Below, piece after piece: positions 7,065 through 15,528 of a stretch of DNA of 48,614 bases. This DNA comes from Actinomyces denticolens. GTDB taxonomy: Bacteria > Actinomycetota > Actinomycetes > Actinomycetales > Actinomycetaceae. The stretch's first letter is position 1; every line of letters starts with the position of its first letter. Both the position numbers and the translations under genes were made by a program. Below the pieces are notes generated by a model. The model worked only from the letters and a program-made list of their open reading frames with translations. It did not search any database and was not told the DNA's origin. The stretch covers positions 1 to 48,614 of the forward strand of contig NZ_MVIW01000024.1 in assembly GCF_002072185.1 (NCBI RefSeq). Reading direction: 5' to 3'.

Positions 7065-8768
7065 GTGTTCGGCAACCTCTCCGACCGGCTCACCGCCTCC
7101 TTCAACTCGTTGCGCGGCAAGGGCCGCCTGACCGAGGCCGACGTCGAGGCGACCGTCACCGAGATCCGCCGCGCCCTCCTCGAGGCCGACGTCGCGCTGC
7201 CAGTGGTGCGCGCCTTCACCGCCGCCGTGCGCGAGAAGGCCGTCGACGCCGCCCGCTCCCAGGCCCTCAACCCCGCCCAGCAGGTCATCAAGATCGTCAA
7301 CGACGAGCTCATCGAGGTCCTGGGCGGCGCCACCCGCGAGATCAACTGGGCGGACCGCGGCCCCACGATCATCATGCTCGCCGGCCTCCAGGGCGCCGGT
7401 AAGACGACGCTCGCCGGGAAGCTCGGCCGCTGGCTCAAGGACGACGGCAAGCGAGTCCTGCTCGTGGCCTCCGACCTCCAGCGCCCCAACGCCGTCACCC
7501 AGCTCGGCGTCGTCGCCGAGCGCGCGGGCGTGGACATCTGGGCCCCCGAGCCCGGCAACGGCGTCGGGGACCCGGTTCGGGTGGCCGCCAGCGGTGTCGA
7601 GCAGGCCCGCGCCAAGGGCTACGACGTCGTCGTCGTGGATACCGCCGGCCGCCTGGGCGTGGACGCGGAGATGATGGACCAGGCCATCCGCATCCGCGAC
7701 GCCGTCGCCCCCCATGAGATCCTCTTCGTCCTGGACGCGATGGTCGGCCAGGACGCCGTCAACACCTCGGTGGCCTTCCGCGATGGCGTGGGCTTCACCG
7801 GCGTCGTCCTCTCCAAGCTCGACGGCGACGCCCGCGGCGGCGCGGCCCTGTCCGTGCGCGGGGTGACCGGCGCCCCGGTCCTGTTCTCCTCCACCGGCGA
7901 GGGCCTGGACGACTTCGAGCGCTTCCACGCCGACCGCATGGCCAGCCGCATCCTCGACATGGGTGACCTGCTCACCCTCATCGAGCAGGCGGAGAAGACC
8001 CTCGACGCCAAGGAGGCCGAGGATGCCGCCGCCAAGCTCGCCAAGGGCGAGTTCACCCTCGACGACTTCCTCACCCAGCTGCGCCAGATCCGCAAGCTCG
8101 GATCGATGAAGAAGCTGCTGGGCATGATGCCCGGCATGGGGCAGATGCGCGAGGCCATCGAGGCATTCGACGACCGCGAGGTGGACCGCATCGAGGCGAT
8201 CGTCTGCTCCATGACGCCCGCGGAGCGCAAGGACCTCACGATCCTCAACGGCTCGCGCCGCACCCGTATCGCCAAGGGCTCGGGCACCACCGTCCAGGCG
8301 GTCAACGAGCTCGTCGACCGCTTCGAACAGGCCAAGAAGATGATGGAGGCCATGGCATCGGGCGGCATGGGAGGCGCGGGCGGCCCGGGTGGAATGCCCG
8401 GCATGGGGTCGCTGCCGTCCATGGGCAAGCACTCCAAGGCCCGTCAGGCGCCCAAGGCCAAGAAGAAGGGCAAGGGCGGCAAGAAGGGACGCTCCGGCAA
8501 CCCCGCCAAGGCGGCGCGCCAGGCCAGGGAGGCCGCGCAGGGCGCCCAGGAGGCGCCCGCCGCGCCGGTGGCCGGGTCCTCCTTCGGGCTGGGCCAGGCG
8601 GCGGGCGGGGGAGTGGGCGGTGCTGCCAGCACTGCCGGCGGCTACGGCATCATGCCGGGCCAGCAGGCCGCCCCCGCGCAGCCCCAGCAGGCGGCCTCCA
8701 GTGGTGACGACGTCGCCGACGCCATGGCAGCGCTTCCCGAGGACCTGCGCCGCCGCCTCGGGCTCTGA
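7065..8768 (+). CDS. ffh: Signal recognition particle GTPase Ffh
   Basis: 567 residues from a GTG with GGAAGGA at 7053-7059. It binds 4.5S RNA and signal sequences and delivers ribosomes to FtsY. The NG domain shows G1 GLQGAGKT (107-114), G3 DTAGR (192-196) and the G4 motif as SKLD (250-253; usually TKLD). The M domain (about 330-435) has the methionine-rich GMMPGMGQM and the RNA-binding SMTPAERKDLTILNGSRR region. The final 130 residues are a Gly/Met- then Lys- then Ala/Gln-rich tail, longer than in most Ffh proteins. In related genomes smc and ftsY lie just upstream; here a MerR gene does. TATCCT at 6969-6974 is a possible -10. An open frame continues upstream to 6930 but is not needed. Confidence 0.97.
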   Translation: MFGNLSDRLTASFNSLRGKGRLTEADVEATVTEIRRALLEADVALPVVRAFTAAVREKAVDAARSQALNPAQQVIKIVNDELIEVLGGATREINWADRGPTIIMLAGLQGAGKTTLAGKLGRWLKDDGKRVLLVASDLQRPNAVTQLGVVAERAGVDIWAPEPGNGVGDPVRVAASGVEQARAKGYDVVVVDTAGRLGVDAEMMDQAIRIRDAVAPHEILFVLDAMVGQDAVNTSVAFRDGVGFTGVVLSKLDGDARGGAALSVRGVTGAPVLFSSTGEGLDDFERFHADRMASRILDMGDLLTLIEQAEKTLDAKEAEDAAAKLAKGEFTLDDFLTQLRQIRKLGSMKKLLGMMPGMGQMREAIEAFDDREVDRIEAIVCSMTPAERKDLTILNGSRRTRIAKGSGTTVQAVNELVDRFEQAKKMMEAMASGGMGGAGGPGGMPGMGSLPSMGKHSKARQAPKAKKKGKGGKKGRSGNPAKAARQAREAAQGAQEAPAAPVAGSSFGLGQAAGGGVGGAASTAGGYGIMPGQQAAPAQPQQAASSGDDVADAMAALPEDLRRRLGL

Positions 8769-9107
8769 GGCCCGGGCTCCGAGACCGGCGGGGCAGCGGC
8801 CTTGGGCGCGGGCGCCGAGGACCTCGATCCCGCCCCTGGTCCCCGGGGCCTCGGCGACGCACCCCGCAGGTGACGAGGGGCCCGCCTCCGCGAGGGTCGC
8901 GTCGTTCCGGCCATCGGCGTCGTCGGCCCGATCCGGGGCCTTCCGCCCCCGCGAGGGCTGCGCAGGCGGCGTCATGGACACTCGGGTGGTCCCGCTCCCG
9001 GCTTCGGCCGCGTACTCCATGTTGGCGAGGGCCTGCGAAGCGCTGAGCGACCGACAGATCATGCCCGTGCCCCGGAGCACTGGGCGGCGAGTGGCGACGA
9101 GCGCCGC
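8769..9107. other. Intergenic stretch without recognisable features
   Basis: Follows ffh. Long open frames on both strands here are by-products of high GC; none has a ribosome-binding site or recognisable protein motif. I see no terminator with confidence. Confidence 0.5.
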
Positions 9108-9225
9108 GTCAATTCTGCTGCCGTGGCGGAGGGCGCGCGCTGGGGGCGAGCGGGGAATCAGCGGAATCTCAACGGTATTGGTCGCGTGTTTCTCGCGGCG
9201 CTGGTTCCACGGCAGCAGAAATGAC
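9108..9225. repeat. 118-bp element with 19-bp terminal inverted repeats
   Basis: The left arm GTCAATTCTGCTGCCGTGG (9108-9126) and right arm CCACGGCAGCAGAAATGAC (9207-9225) are inverted copies with one mismatch in 19. The 80-bp interior has no coding capacity and slightly lower GC than its surroundings. No target-site duplication was seen. It could be a small non-autonomous (MITE-like) element or a structured RNA. Confidence 0.6.
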
Positions 9226-9289
9226 AGTGCTTCCCCATCGGCGGAGGGCGCGGAGGCGGATTGAGGCCGCGGTATGAGACGGGGGCTGC

Positions 9290-9418
9290 GCCAACTGGCG
9301 GGGGCTCCCACCGAGTGATGCCTTTCCCACTGAGTGGTGCCCTCCGCACCCACTGGTGCGGGCAGGACGCACTAATGGGTGCGGACGGCACCGTTCAGTG
9401 CGGAACGCACCGCTGAGG
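9290..9418. repeat. Degenerate 19-bp tandem repeat array (copy A)
   Basis: Units start at 9310, 9329, 9348, 9371, 9390 and 9409, with a degenerate one near 9290. Their lengths are 19, 19, 23, 19 and 19. Examples are ACTGAGTGGTGCCCTCCGC and ACCGTTCAGTGCGGAACGC; the consensus is roughly ACYNANTGGTGCSNNNSGC. Several unit junctions form small palindromes such as GCACC-CACT-GGTGC. The same family occurs at 28094-28209. The 9419-9601 stretch after it is partly G/T-rich (about 9449-9515) with no gene. Confidence 0.65.
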
Positions 9419-9601
9419 CTCCGTGGACGTCGAGGCTGCGCGTGCCGGCTTGTGGGGTGTTATCTGTTGGTTGTGGGTGTCTTGGTCGGGTTGGTCCTCG
9501 TCCGGGTCGCCGCCGTGTGTTGGGGCTGCGGGCGGTCCCCCGGGCCCCGCGTCGAGGGCGGCGCTGGGCCGTCGGGAGTAGCAGCGGGCCGTTCGGGGCA
9601 G

Positions 9602-9702
9602 CGCTCCCCGCGCTGCTCTGGACGGCCAAGCGGTGCTTTCAACGGCTCAGCGCTGCCCCACACGGTCCCGCGGTGCTCACGACGGCGCAGGCGGTGCCCA
9701 GG
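9602..9702. repeat. Degenerate 20-bp tandem repeat array
   Basis: Units begin exactly every 20 bp at 9602, 9622, 9642, 9662 and 9682, for example ACGGCCAAGCGGTGCTTTCA and ACGGCTCAGCGCTGCCCCAC. Consensus is about ACGGYNCRGCGGTGCYCNNN. The period is not a multiple of three and no credible gene overlaps. The rest, 9703-9976, shows no feature. Confidence 0.55.
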
Positions 9703-9976
9703 TGGGGCCCGCGCCGGGCCGCGGCGAGCACCGATCCCGACGCCAACGCGACCACGGTCCCCGGGCGGATCACCACGGCGCCCTCATGGGTCGGCTTCCA
9801 CCGGCAGGTGAGTGGAGAAGCCGGTTCAACGAGCCTACGCAACGGAAAGCCAGCCCCTGAACCAACATGATGCGCCCTATGCGCCGAGTTCGGCGGGCAG
9901 GAGGACGGAGCCCGTCATCAGCAGTGCGAGCTCGATGCCGGAGGGGGCTGCCGGCTGCTCCGACAACCATCCGCTC

Positions 9977-10615
9977 CTACAGCCAGCCGTTGCGCTCGGC
10001 CGTGCGGGCCGCCTCGGTGCGGTTGCGCGCGTGGGTCTTGGCGATCGCGCTCGACAGGTAGTTGCGCACGGTCCCCTCACCCAGGCGCAGACCGGCCGCG
10101 ATCCCATGGGCCCCGTCCCCCCGGGCCGCCAGGCGCAGCACCTCCTTCTCCCGCTCGGTGAGCGGATTGGGCCCCAGGAGCACCGATTCCTGGGCCAGGG
10201 TCGGGTCGATGACCCTCAGCCCCGCGTGAATGCGACGGATCGCGTCCGCCAGCTGCTCCGGGGGAGTGTCCTTGACCAGGAAGCCGCTCGCCCCCGCCTC
10301 CAGCGCCCGCGACAGGTACCCCGGGCGCCCGAAGGTGGTCACGATGAGGCTTCGGCAGGCCAGCCCCGAGGCGGCCAGGGCCGCAGCCGCGGCCAACCCA
10401 TCGCCGTCGGGCATATCGATGTCCAGCAGCGCCACGTCGGCGCCGTGCTCGTGGGCCGCGGTCACCACGTCATTGCCGGAGCCCACCTGCGCCACGACCT
10501 CCAGGTCCGCCTCCAGGCCCAGCAGGGTCGCCAGCGCGCCGCGCACCAGCGCCTGGTCATCCGCGATGAGCAGGCGGATGACGCCGCTGCCGCGCTCGGA
10601 ATCCGTCGCCTTCAC
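9977..10615 (-). CDS. DesR/LiaR-like response regulator
   Basis: 212 residues. The receiver domain has Asp19-Asp20, phospho-acceptor Asp65 (ALLDIDMPDGDG), Thr93/Thr94 and Lys115 (FLVKD). The LuxR-type helix-turn-helix spans about 150-205 (LTEREKEVLRLAARGDG, GTVRNYLSS). The ATG overlaps the kinase TGA by 4 bp, so it is translationally coupled and is the last gene of the ABC-HK-RR operon (13772 to 9977). Paralogues of this type activate adjacent ABC-2 exporters. Candidate binding sites lie upstream of the ATPase gene at 13815-13844. Confidence 0.9.
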   Translation of the reverse strand: MKATDSERGSGVIRLLIADDQALVRGALATLLGLEADLEVVAQVGSGNDVVTAAHEHGADVALLDIDMPDGDGLAAAAALAASGLACRSLIVTTFGRPGYLSRALEAGASGFLVKDTPPEQLADAIRRIHAGLRVIDPTLAQESVLLGPNPLTEREKEVLRLAARGDGAHGIAAGLRLGEGTVRNYLSSAIAKTHARNRTEAARTAERNGWL

Positions 10616-11814
10616 AGCAGGACCTCCATCTCGGTGCCCGGGCCGGCCCCGCCCGGGCCGGGAACGGGGCGCGGCGCCGGGCTCGTCAAGCGCGCCTCGC
10701 CCCCAGCGGCCTCCACCCGCTGTCGCAGGCCCCGCAGCCCGTTCCCGGCGGGAGCCCCATCGAGCCCGCGGCCATTGTCCGCCACCACGATCCGCCCGGG
10801 GGACAGGGCCACCCTCACCGCTGTGGCGCCCGCATGGCGCAGGATGTTCGTCGTGGCCTCGCGCAGCGCCCAGGAGGCCAGCTCGCGCTGCCCCAGGGGG
10901 AGGTCCTCGGGACCGCCGGCGATCTCGGCGTCGATTCCGGCCGCCGCGAAGGCCGTGCGCGAGGACTCGATCTGGCTGGCCAGATCCGGGGTGCGCAGGC
11001 GCGTGACGGTCGCCCGCACGTCCGCCAGGGCGGCCCGCGAGAGCTCGATGACCTCGGCGAGCTCCCGCTCGGCCGCTTCGGGATCCCGGCGCAGGAGCCG
11101 CTGGGCCACTTCCGCCTTGAGTGTCAGCACCGTGAGCGAGTGACCGAGGATGTCATGCACGTCCCGGCCGATCTCCTCGCGCTCGGCCATCGCCGCCTCC
11201 GCGCGGGCCTGCCGGGCGCGCTGCACCTCCTGCTCGGAGTAGAAGCGGGAGATGATCACGAACCCCGACGACGTGATGCAGCCGAGTGCCATGTACACGA
11301 GCCCCGGCTCGCCCGTGTCCACTGTCAGGATGACGGCCAGGGCGGCCAGGCACATTCCCGCACTGGCCATCAGGCCCGTGCGCAGCCTGGTGGTGAACAG
11401 GACGACAGCGCAGAAGTAGGGCAGGAACACCGCGGAGTACCAGGTGATCGCGATCGTGGCCCCAACCGCGCAGACTCCCAGGAGGACGAGCGGGCGGATC
11501 GCGGGGGCCAGCTCCTCGCGCGGCGTCGACTGCGGGGAGAGGCGGGCGAAGTCGCCGCGCTTGGCGATAAGGCTGACCTCGATCACGTAGATCACCGCGA
11601 AGGCCGCCAGGCCGCAGGACCCCAGGATCTTCGCCCAAAGCGGGGCCCGCGATGCCAGGAGGAAGGCGGTCACCGGGAGGAGGAAGCCGATCCAGATGGA
11701 GGCCTCCCAGTCGACGCCGAGCCATCCGGGCGTGCCGGGCCAGGTGTCGCGCCAGTCCCTCCAATTCGGCCCCGGCGCCGAGGGCGGAGCCTGGCCGGGG
11801 CCGCGCCCGCTCAT
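10612..11814 (-). CDS. DesK-like sensor histidine kinase
   Basis: 400 residues from an ATG whose first 4 bases overlap the permease stop (ATGA); an upstream in-frame ATG at 11874 lies inside the permease gene and is less likely. Five or six membrane helices lie between about 40 and 190. A charged linker (191-212) leads to the HisKA_3 motif with His220 (GRDVHDILGHSLTVL). The ATPase domain follows, with ALREATTNILRHAG and VVADNGRGLDG, and ends with GNGLRGLRQRVEAAGG. Multi-helix sensors of this kind detect membrane state or membrane-active compounds. The partner regulator is coupled downstream. Confidence 0.9.
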   Translation of the reverse strand: MSGRGPGQAPPSAPGPNWRDWRDTWPGTPGWLGVDWEASIWIGFLLPVTAFLLASRAPLWAKILGSCGLAAFAVIYVIEVSLIAKRGDFARLSPQSTPREELAPAIRPLVLLGVCAVGATIAITWYSAVFLPYFCAVVLFTTRLRTGLMASAGMCLAALAVILTVDTGEPGLVYMALGCITSSGFVIISRFYSEQEVQRARQARAEAAMAEREEIGRDVHDILGHSLTVLTLKAEVAQRLLRRDPEAAERELAEVIELSRAALADVRATVTRLRTPDLASQIESSRTAFAAAGIDAEIAGGPEDLPLGQRELASWALREATTNILRHAGATAVRVALSPGRIVVADNGRGLDGAPAGNGLRGLRQRVEAAGGEARLTSPAPRPVPGPGGAGPGTEMEVLL

Positions 11815-12656
11815 CGCCGCACCGTCGCCCGACGGCGGGAGAGCAGGCAGACGACGGCGATGATGAGCGTCCATGCCACGAGGTTAGCGGCCTGGATCCA
11901 CGGGCTCTCGTGGACGATCCTCGAGGCCGTGTTGATGACATCGCCCATGATGGGGCGCTGCGCGAGGGTCACGGCCCCGTAGAGGGGCGTGTAGTGGGCG
12001 ATCGTGAACAGCGTCCCGGACAGCGGCATGAAGATATTGGACAGGAAGGCCCACACCGTCACCGAGGCGGCGGCCGTGCCCACGGCGCCCTGGGAGGGGA
12101 ACCACATGCCGATGGCCAGGCCGTACAGGGCGAAGGGGATCGTCGGCAGCAGGCAGCCCAGGAAGGAGGCGATCCAGACGAGCGGGGTGTCGCAGTGCGC
12201 GCCCATGACGGCCCCGGTGCCGAACAGCAGGGTGGTGGGCACGAGCGACAGCAGGACCGCCGCGGCGGATTTGACCAGGTAGTACGCGCGCATTCCACCG
12301 GGGGTCAGCCCCATCTGGCGGCCCCATCCCCCCGCGAGCTCGACGGCGCTGCTCCCCGCCACGGTCGTGGCCGCCATGGCGGCGCTGAAGGCCGCCATAT
12401 TGACCATGACGACGGCGTTGACATTGCCTCGGCCCGCATCGATGTCGCTGTAGGAGGCCATGGTCCCGAATAGGAGGTACATGCCCAGCGGCATGACGAC
12501 GATGAAGATGATCGTGTCCGCCCTCAGGACCGTTGTGCGCAGCTCGCAGAGCAGGTAGGGGATCAGGCTCGGGCGCTCCGAGGGGGCCGGGGCGGGCCCG
12601 GGGCGGCGGGGCGCGGGGGCCGAGGTAGTGGTCGCAGTGCTGTCATCAGTGCTCAT
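11811..12656 (-). CDS. ABC-2 type transporter permease
   Basis: 281 residues. A Pro/Ala-rich N-terminus (1-30) is followed by about six membrane helices: IIFIVVMPLGMYLLFG (about 50-65), VVMVNMAAFSAAMAA (about 82-97), and later helices near 130-150, 160-180, 195-215 and 255-275. It lacks an ATPase domain and pairs with the ATPase encoded 51 bp upstream. Its stop overlaps the kinase start. ABC-2 exporters with DesKR-type regulators usually export lipids, polyketides or antibiotics; the specific substrate is unknown. Confidence 0.88.
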   Translation of the reverse strand: MSTDDSTATTTSAPAPRRPGPAPAPSERPSLIPYLLCELRTTVLRADTIIFIVVMPLGMYLLFGTMASYSDIDAGRGNVNAVVMVNMAAFSAAMAATTVAGSSAVELAGGWGRQMGLTPGGMRAYYLVKSAAAVLLSLVPTTLLFGTGAVMGAHCDTPLVWIASFLGCLLPTIPFALYGLAIGMWFPSQGAVGTAAASVTVWAFLSNIFMPLSGTLFTIAHYTPLYGAVTLAQRPIMGDVINTASRIVHESPWIQAANLVAWTLIIAVVCLLSRRRATVRR

Positions 12657-12707
12657 GGTGTTCTCCGGGAGGTGTCGAGATGGTCGTGGGCGGGCGCACT
12701 CGGGCGC

Positions 12708-13772
12708 TCATCGCGCCGGAGGGGCGGACGATCCTCCGGCTGTTCCCCCGACCGGCACGGAGTCCTCGACGAGATCGGCGAAGACGTCGTCGAGGCTGAG
12801 GGCCGTGATCCCCAGGTGGTGCGCCGGAGTGCGGGTCAGCAGGATGCGGGCGACGTCGTCGGGCGCGGTGGTCCGCAGCTCGACGTGCTCGCCGCGCACC
12901 GCGACGTCCTGGAGCGAGTCGCGCACGCCGGCCAGCACCTCCTCGAGCGCGGCCATGCCGGCCATGCCGGCCATGCCAGCCATGCCGGGCCAGGTGGCGG
13001 TGACGATGGTGCCCTCCCCGAGCGCCCGCACGTCGTCCACCGAGCCCGAGGCGATGATCCGGCCGCGGTGGATGATGACGATCCGGTCTGCGAAGTCCGC
13101 GGCCTCCTGGAGGTAGTGCGTGGCGAACAGGACCGCCTTGTCCCCGGCGGCGCGCTCGCGGATCGCGGCCCAGAAGGAGCGGCGGGCGGTGACGTCCATG
13201 CCGGCGGTGGGCTCGTCGAGCACCATGAGATCCGGGTTGCCCAGCAGCGCCAGGGCCAGGCGCAGGCGCTGACGCTCGCCCCCGGAGCACTTGGCGACCC
13301 TCCGGCCCAGGATCGGGCCGATACCGGCGAGCTCCAGGACGGCCGGGACATCGTGGCGGGCGCCGCGCATGGCGGACACGGCGCTGATCGTCTGGCGCAC
13401 CGTGTAGTCGGGCAGGAGGCCCCCCTCCTGGAGGATTGCGCCGGTGCGCAGCCCCCGGGCCGCTTCGGCGGGGGTGAGGCCGAAGACCCGGGCGATCCCG
13501 GCATCGGGGGCGGAGAAGCCGAGGATGATGTCCAGGGTGGTCGACTTGCCGGCGCCATTGGGGCCGAGGAAGGCCACGATCTCACCGGGGGCCACGCGCA
13601 GGTCGATGCCGTCGACCGCGCGCACCGGCCCGAAGGTCTTGACCAAACCGGTCACCCCGACGGCCGGAGGCGGGGCGCTCCTCCCACTGCGCGGGCCCGG
13701 GGCGGGCGAGTGCGAGTGACCTGGGGGCAGGGGCTCCGCGGCGCCTGGGCCGCCCGGCATGTGCTGTGTCAT
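12708..13772 (-). CDS. ABC-2 type transporter ATP-binding protein
   Basis: 354 residues. Motifs: Walker A GPNGAGKST (70-78), Q-loop Gln115, signature CSGGERQR (162-169, Cys replacing the usual Leu/Phe), Walker B LMVLDEP (182-188), switch His219. After the nucleotide-binding domain comes a C-terminal domain (about 255-345) typical of drug/lipid exporters of the DrrA/CcmA class. Residues 263-274 are the in-frame repeat GMAGMAGMAGMA, encoded by a 9-bp tandem repeat. First gene of the operon that continues with permease, DesK-like kinase and DesR-like regulator. The start could be Met at 13772 or 13760. Divergent from the AGCS symporter. Confidence 0.9.
   Translation of the reverse strand: MTQHMPGGPGAAEPLPPGHSHSPAPGPRSGRSAPPPAVGVTGLVKTFGPVRAVDGIDLRVAPGEIVAFLGPNGAGKSTTLDIILGFSAPDAGIARVFGLTPAEAARGLRTGAILQEGGLLPDYTVRQTISAVSAMRGARHDVPAVLELAGIGPILGRRVAKCSGGERQRLRLALALLGNPDLMVLDEPTAGMDVTARRSFWAAIRERAAGDKAVLFATHYLQEAADFADRIVIIHRGRIIASGSVDDVRALGEGTIVTATWPGMAGMAGMAGMAALEEVLAGVRDSLQDVAVRGEHVELRTTAPDDVARILLTRTPAHHLGITALSLDDVFADLVEDSVPVGGTAGGSSAPPAR
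12951..12986. repeat. 9-bp tandem repeat inside the ABC ATPase gene
   Basis: Four units, GGCCATGCC three times then AGCCATGCC, add in-frame Gly-Met-Ala residues to the ATPase. Copy-number change would alter protein length by 3 residues without breaking the frame. Confidence 0.85.
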
Positions 13773-13814
13773 GGCCCCATGGTCGGCGCGATGGGCGGCG
13801 CCGGGTACTGAGCG

Positions 13815-13844
13815 CTGTCACCATCCGCCGATGACAGATGTCAT
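13815..13844. promoter_or_regulatory. TGTCA/TGACA operator cluster upstream of the ABC-DesKR operon
   Basis: The palindrome ATGACA-GA-TGTCAT (13831-13844) is preceded by CTGTCA (13815-13820), which forms a second inverted pair with TGACAG (13832-13837). It lies 43-72 bp upstream of the ATPase start, upstream of a possible -10. The spacing and dyads fit a DesR/LiaR-type activator site. Direct binding is inferred. Confidence 0.5.
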
Positions 13845-13959
13845 GCGGGCGGGCCGGCCCTCGGCGCCCCAGCCGAGGGCCGGACGTGAGAACGCGGCGT
13901 TTCACGGTCTCGGCTAGTCTCACGGGGTTCACCTCGGAACCGGACTGACGGGACCCCTC

Positions 13960-15528
13960 ATGCCGATCGCCATGCCCCTCGCCCTCCCGGCCGCCCTCCC
14001 CGCGACGATCACAGCAGCGGCTTCGGACGCGCCCCTCGCCGAGCGGCTCACCGAGTCGCTGGGCGCCTTCGAGGGCTTCGTGTCGGGCAAGATCCTCGTG
14101 TGGATCCTGCTCGGCGCCGGGCTCTTCCTCACCCTGGGCACCCGCGGGGTCCAGCTGCGCCTCTTCGCCCGCAGCCTCCGCCTGGTCCTGCGCTCGCGTC
14201 ATCAGCGCGGATCCCTCTCCAGCTTCCAGGCCTTCGTCATCGGCCTGGGCGGGCGCGTGGGCACCGGCAACATCGCCGGCGTCGCCCTGGCGGTCACCCT
14301 GGGCGGGCCCGGCGCGCTGTTCTGGATGTGGGTGGTGGCCCTGCTCGGCATGGCCACATCCTTCGCCGAATCCACGCTCGCCCAGGTCTTCAAGGTCCGC
14401 AATGCCGATGGCATCTTCCGGGGCGGGCCCGCCTACTACATGCAGCGGGGCCTGGCCCTCGAGGGGCGCGGTGGAATCGGCCGGGCGATGGGCATCGTCT
14501 TCGCGCTCATGCTCATCTTCTCCTACGGGCTCATCTTCCCGATGGTCCAGTCCAATACGATCGCCGCCACCCTCGACTCCTCCCACCACGTGTCCACCAC
14601 GGCCACCGCGATCGTCCTCATGCTGGTGACCGCCCCGATCCTCCTGGCCGGGATGCGCTTCGTCGCCCGGGTGACCGAGTGGCTGGTGCCCCTCATGGCC
14701 CTGGCCTACATCGTCGTGGTCGCCGTCGTCATCATCGTCTCCCTCCCCAGCCTCCCCGGGGTCTTCGGGGACATCATCGCCGGTGCCTTCGGCCTGCGGC
14801 CGGGCCTGGCGGGCGTGGGCGGGGGCCTGTTCGCCACCTTCCTCAACGGCACCAAGCGCGGCCTGTTCTCCAACGAGGCGGGCCAGGGCTCCTCACCCAA
14901 CGGCGCTGCCACCGCCGACGTCGCCCACCCCGTGGTCCAGGGACTCATCCAGTCCCTCGGCGTCTTCATCGACACGATCGTCATCTGCACCGCCACCGGC
15001 CTGACGGTGCTGCTGGCCGCCCCCTCGATATACACCCCGGGGGTCCAGCCCGCGTGGGCCGAGACCACGCTCGTCCAGCACGCCCTGGCGGACGCCCTGC
15101 CCGGCGGGTGGGTCGTGTGGTTCATGACCTTCGTCGTGGCGACCTTCGCCTACTCCTCGGTTCTGGGCTACTCGAACTTCGCCGAGATCAACCTCAGCTA
15201 CCTGGGCGGCGGGCGCGGGGCCGGGGTGGCGCTGCGACTGGCGATGACGGCGACCACGGGACTGGGCGCGGTCGTCGCCCTCGACCTGGCCTGGGTGATG
15301 GCCGACGTCGCCCTCGCCCTCATGACGATCCTCAACCTCGTGGCCGTGCTCTGGCTGAGCCGCTGGGTCTTCGCCGTCCTGCGCGACTACGACCGCCAGC
15401 GATTCGACGGCGTCGCCGAGCCGGCCTTCGTCGCCGATCGCGCCGGCCTGCCCGCGGCCCTCGACGGCGACATCTGGACGGCGGACAAGGCCGCCGCGCG
15501 CGTGGCCAGCCTCGACGAGGAGGCCTGA
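13960..15528 (+). CDS. AGCS-family sodium:alanine/glycine symporter
   Basis: 522 residues, inner-membrane amino-acid transporter driven by sodium. The family signature appears at 97-109 as GGRVGTGNIAGVA, followed by TLGGPGALFWMWVVALLGM, and the later FSNEAGQGSSPNGAAT block is also characteristic (AlsT/DagA/YaaJ). About ten or eleven hydrophobic helices are visible. The N-terminal 25 residues are hydrophobic/Ala-rich; Met at 13972 is an alternative start. TAGTCT (13915-13920) is a possible -10. It is divergent from the ABC-2 operon and precedes the rpsP unit on the same strand with a 265-bp gap. Confidence 0.92.
   Translation: MPIAMPLALPAALPATITAAASDAPLAERLTESLGAFEGFVSGKILVWILLGAGLFLTLGTRGVQLRLFARSLRLVLRSRHQRGSLSSFQAFVIGLGGRVGTGNIAGVALAVTLGGPGALFWMWVVALLGMATSFAESTLAQVFKVRNADGIFRGGPAYYMQRGLALEGRGGIGRAMGIVFALMLIFSYGLIFPMVQSNTIAATLDSSHHVSTTATAIVLMLVTAPILLAGMRFVARVTEWLVPLMALAYIVVVAVVIIVSLPSLPGVFGDIIAGAFGLRPGLAGVGGGLFATFLNGTKRGLFSNEAGQGSSPNGAATADVAHPVVQGLIQSLGVFIDTIVICTATGLTVLLAAPSIYTPGVQPAWAETTLVQHALADALPGGWVVWFMTFVVATFAYSSVLGYSNFAEINLSYLGGGRGAGVALRLAMTATTGLGAVVALDLAWVMADVALALMTILNLVAVLWLSRWVFAVLRDYDRQRFDGVAEPAFVADRAGLPAALDGDIWTADKAAARVASLDEEA

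Noticed and set aside
6831-9353. 840-codon open frame on the minus strand over ffh
   Set aside because: It is antisense to a clearly functional ffh and has no recognisable domain. Such frames are expected from the GC-biased third position of the real gene.
9290-9702. CRISPR array
   Set aside because: Repeats are degenerate, 19-20 bp with no 30-bp unique spacers, and no cas genes are in the window.
9356-9811. Open frame with a hydrophobic stretch near 9449-9530
   Set aside because: The hydrophobic run reflects a G/T-rich patch. There is no ribosome-binding site, and the rest of the frame crosses the 20-bp repeat array, whose period is not a multiple of three.
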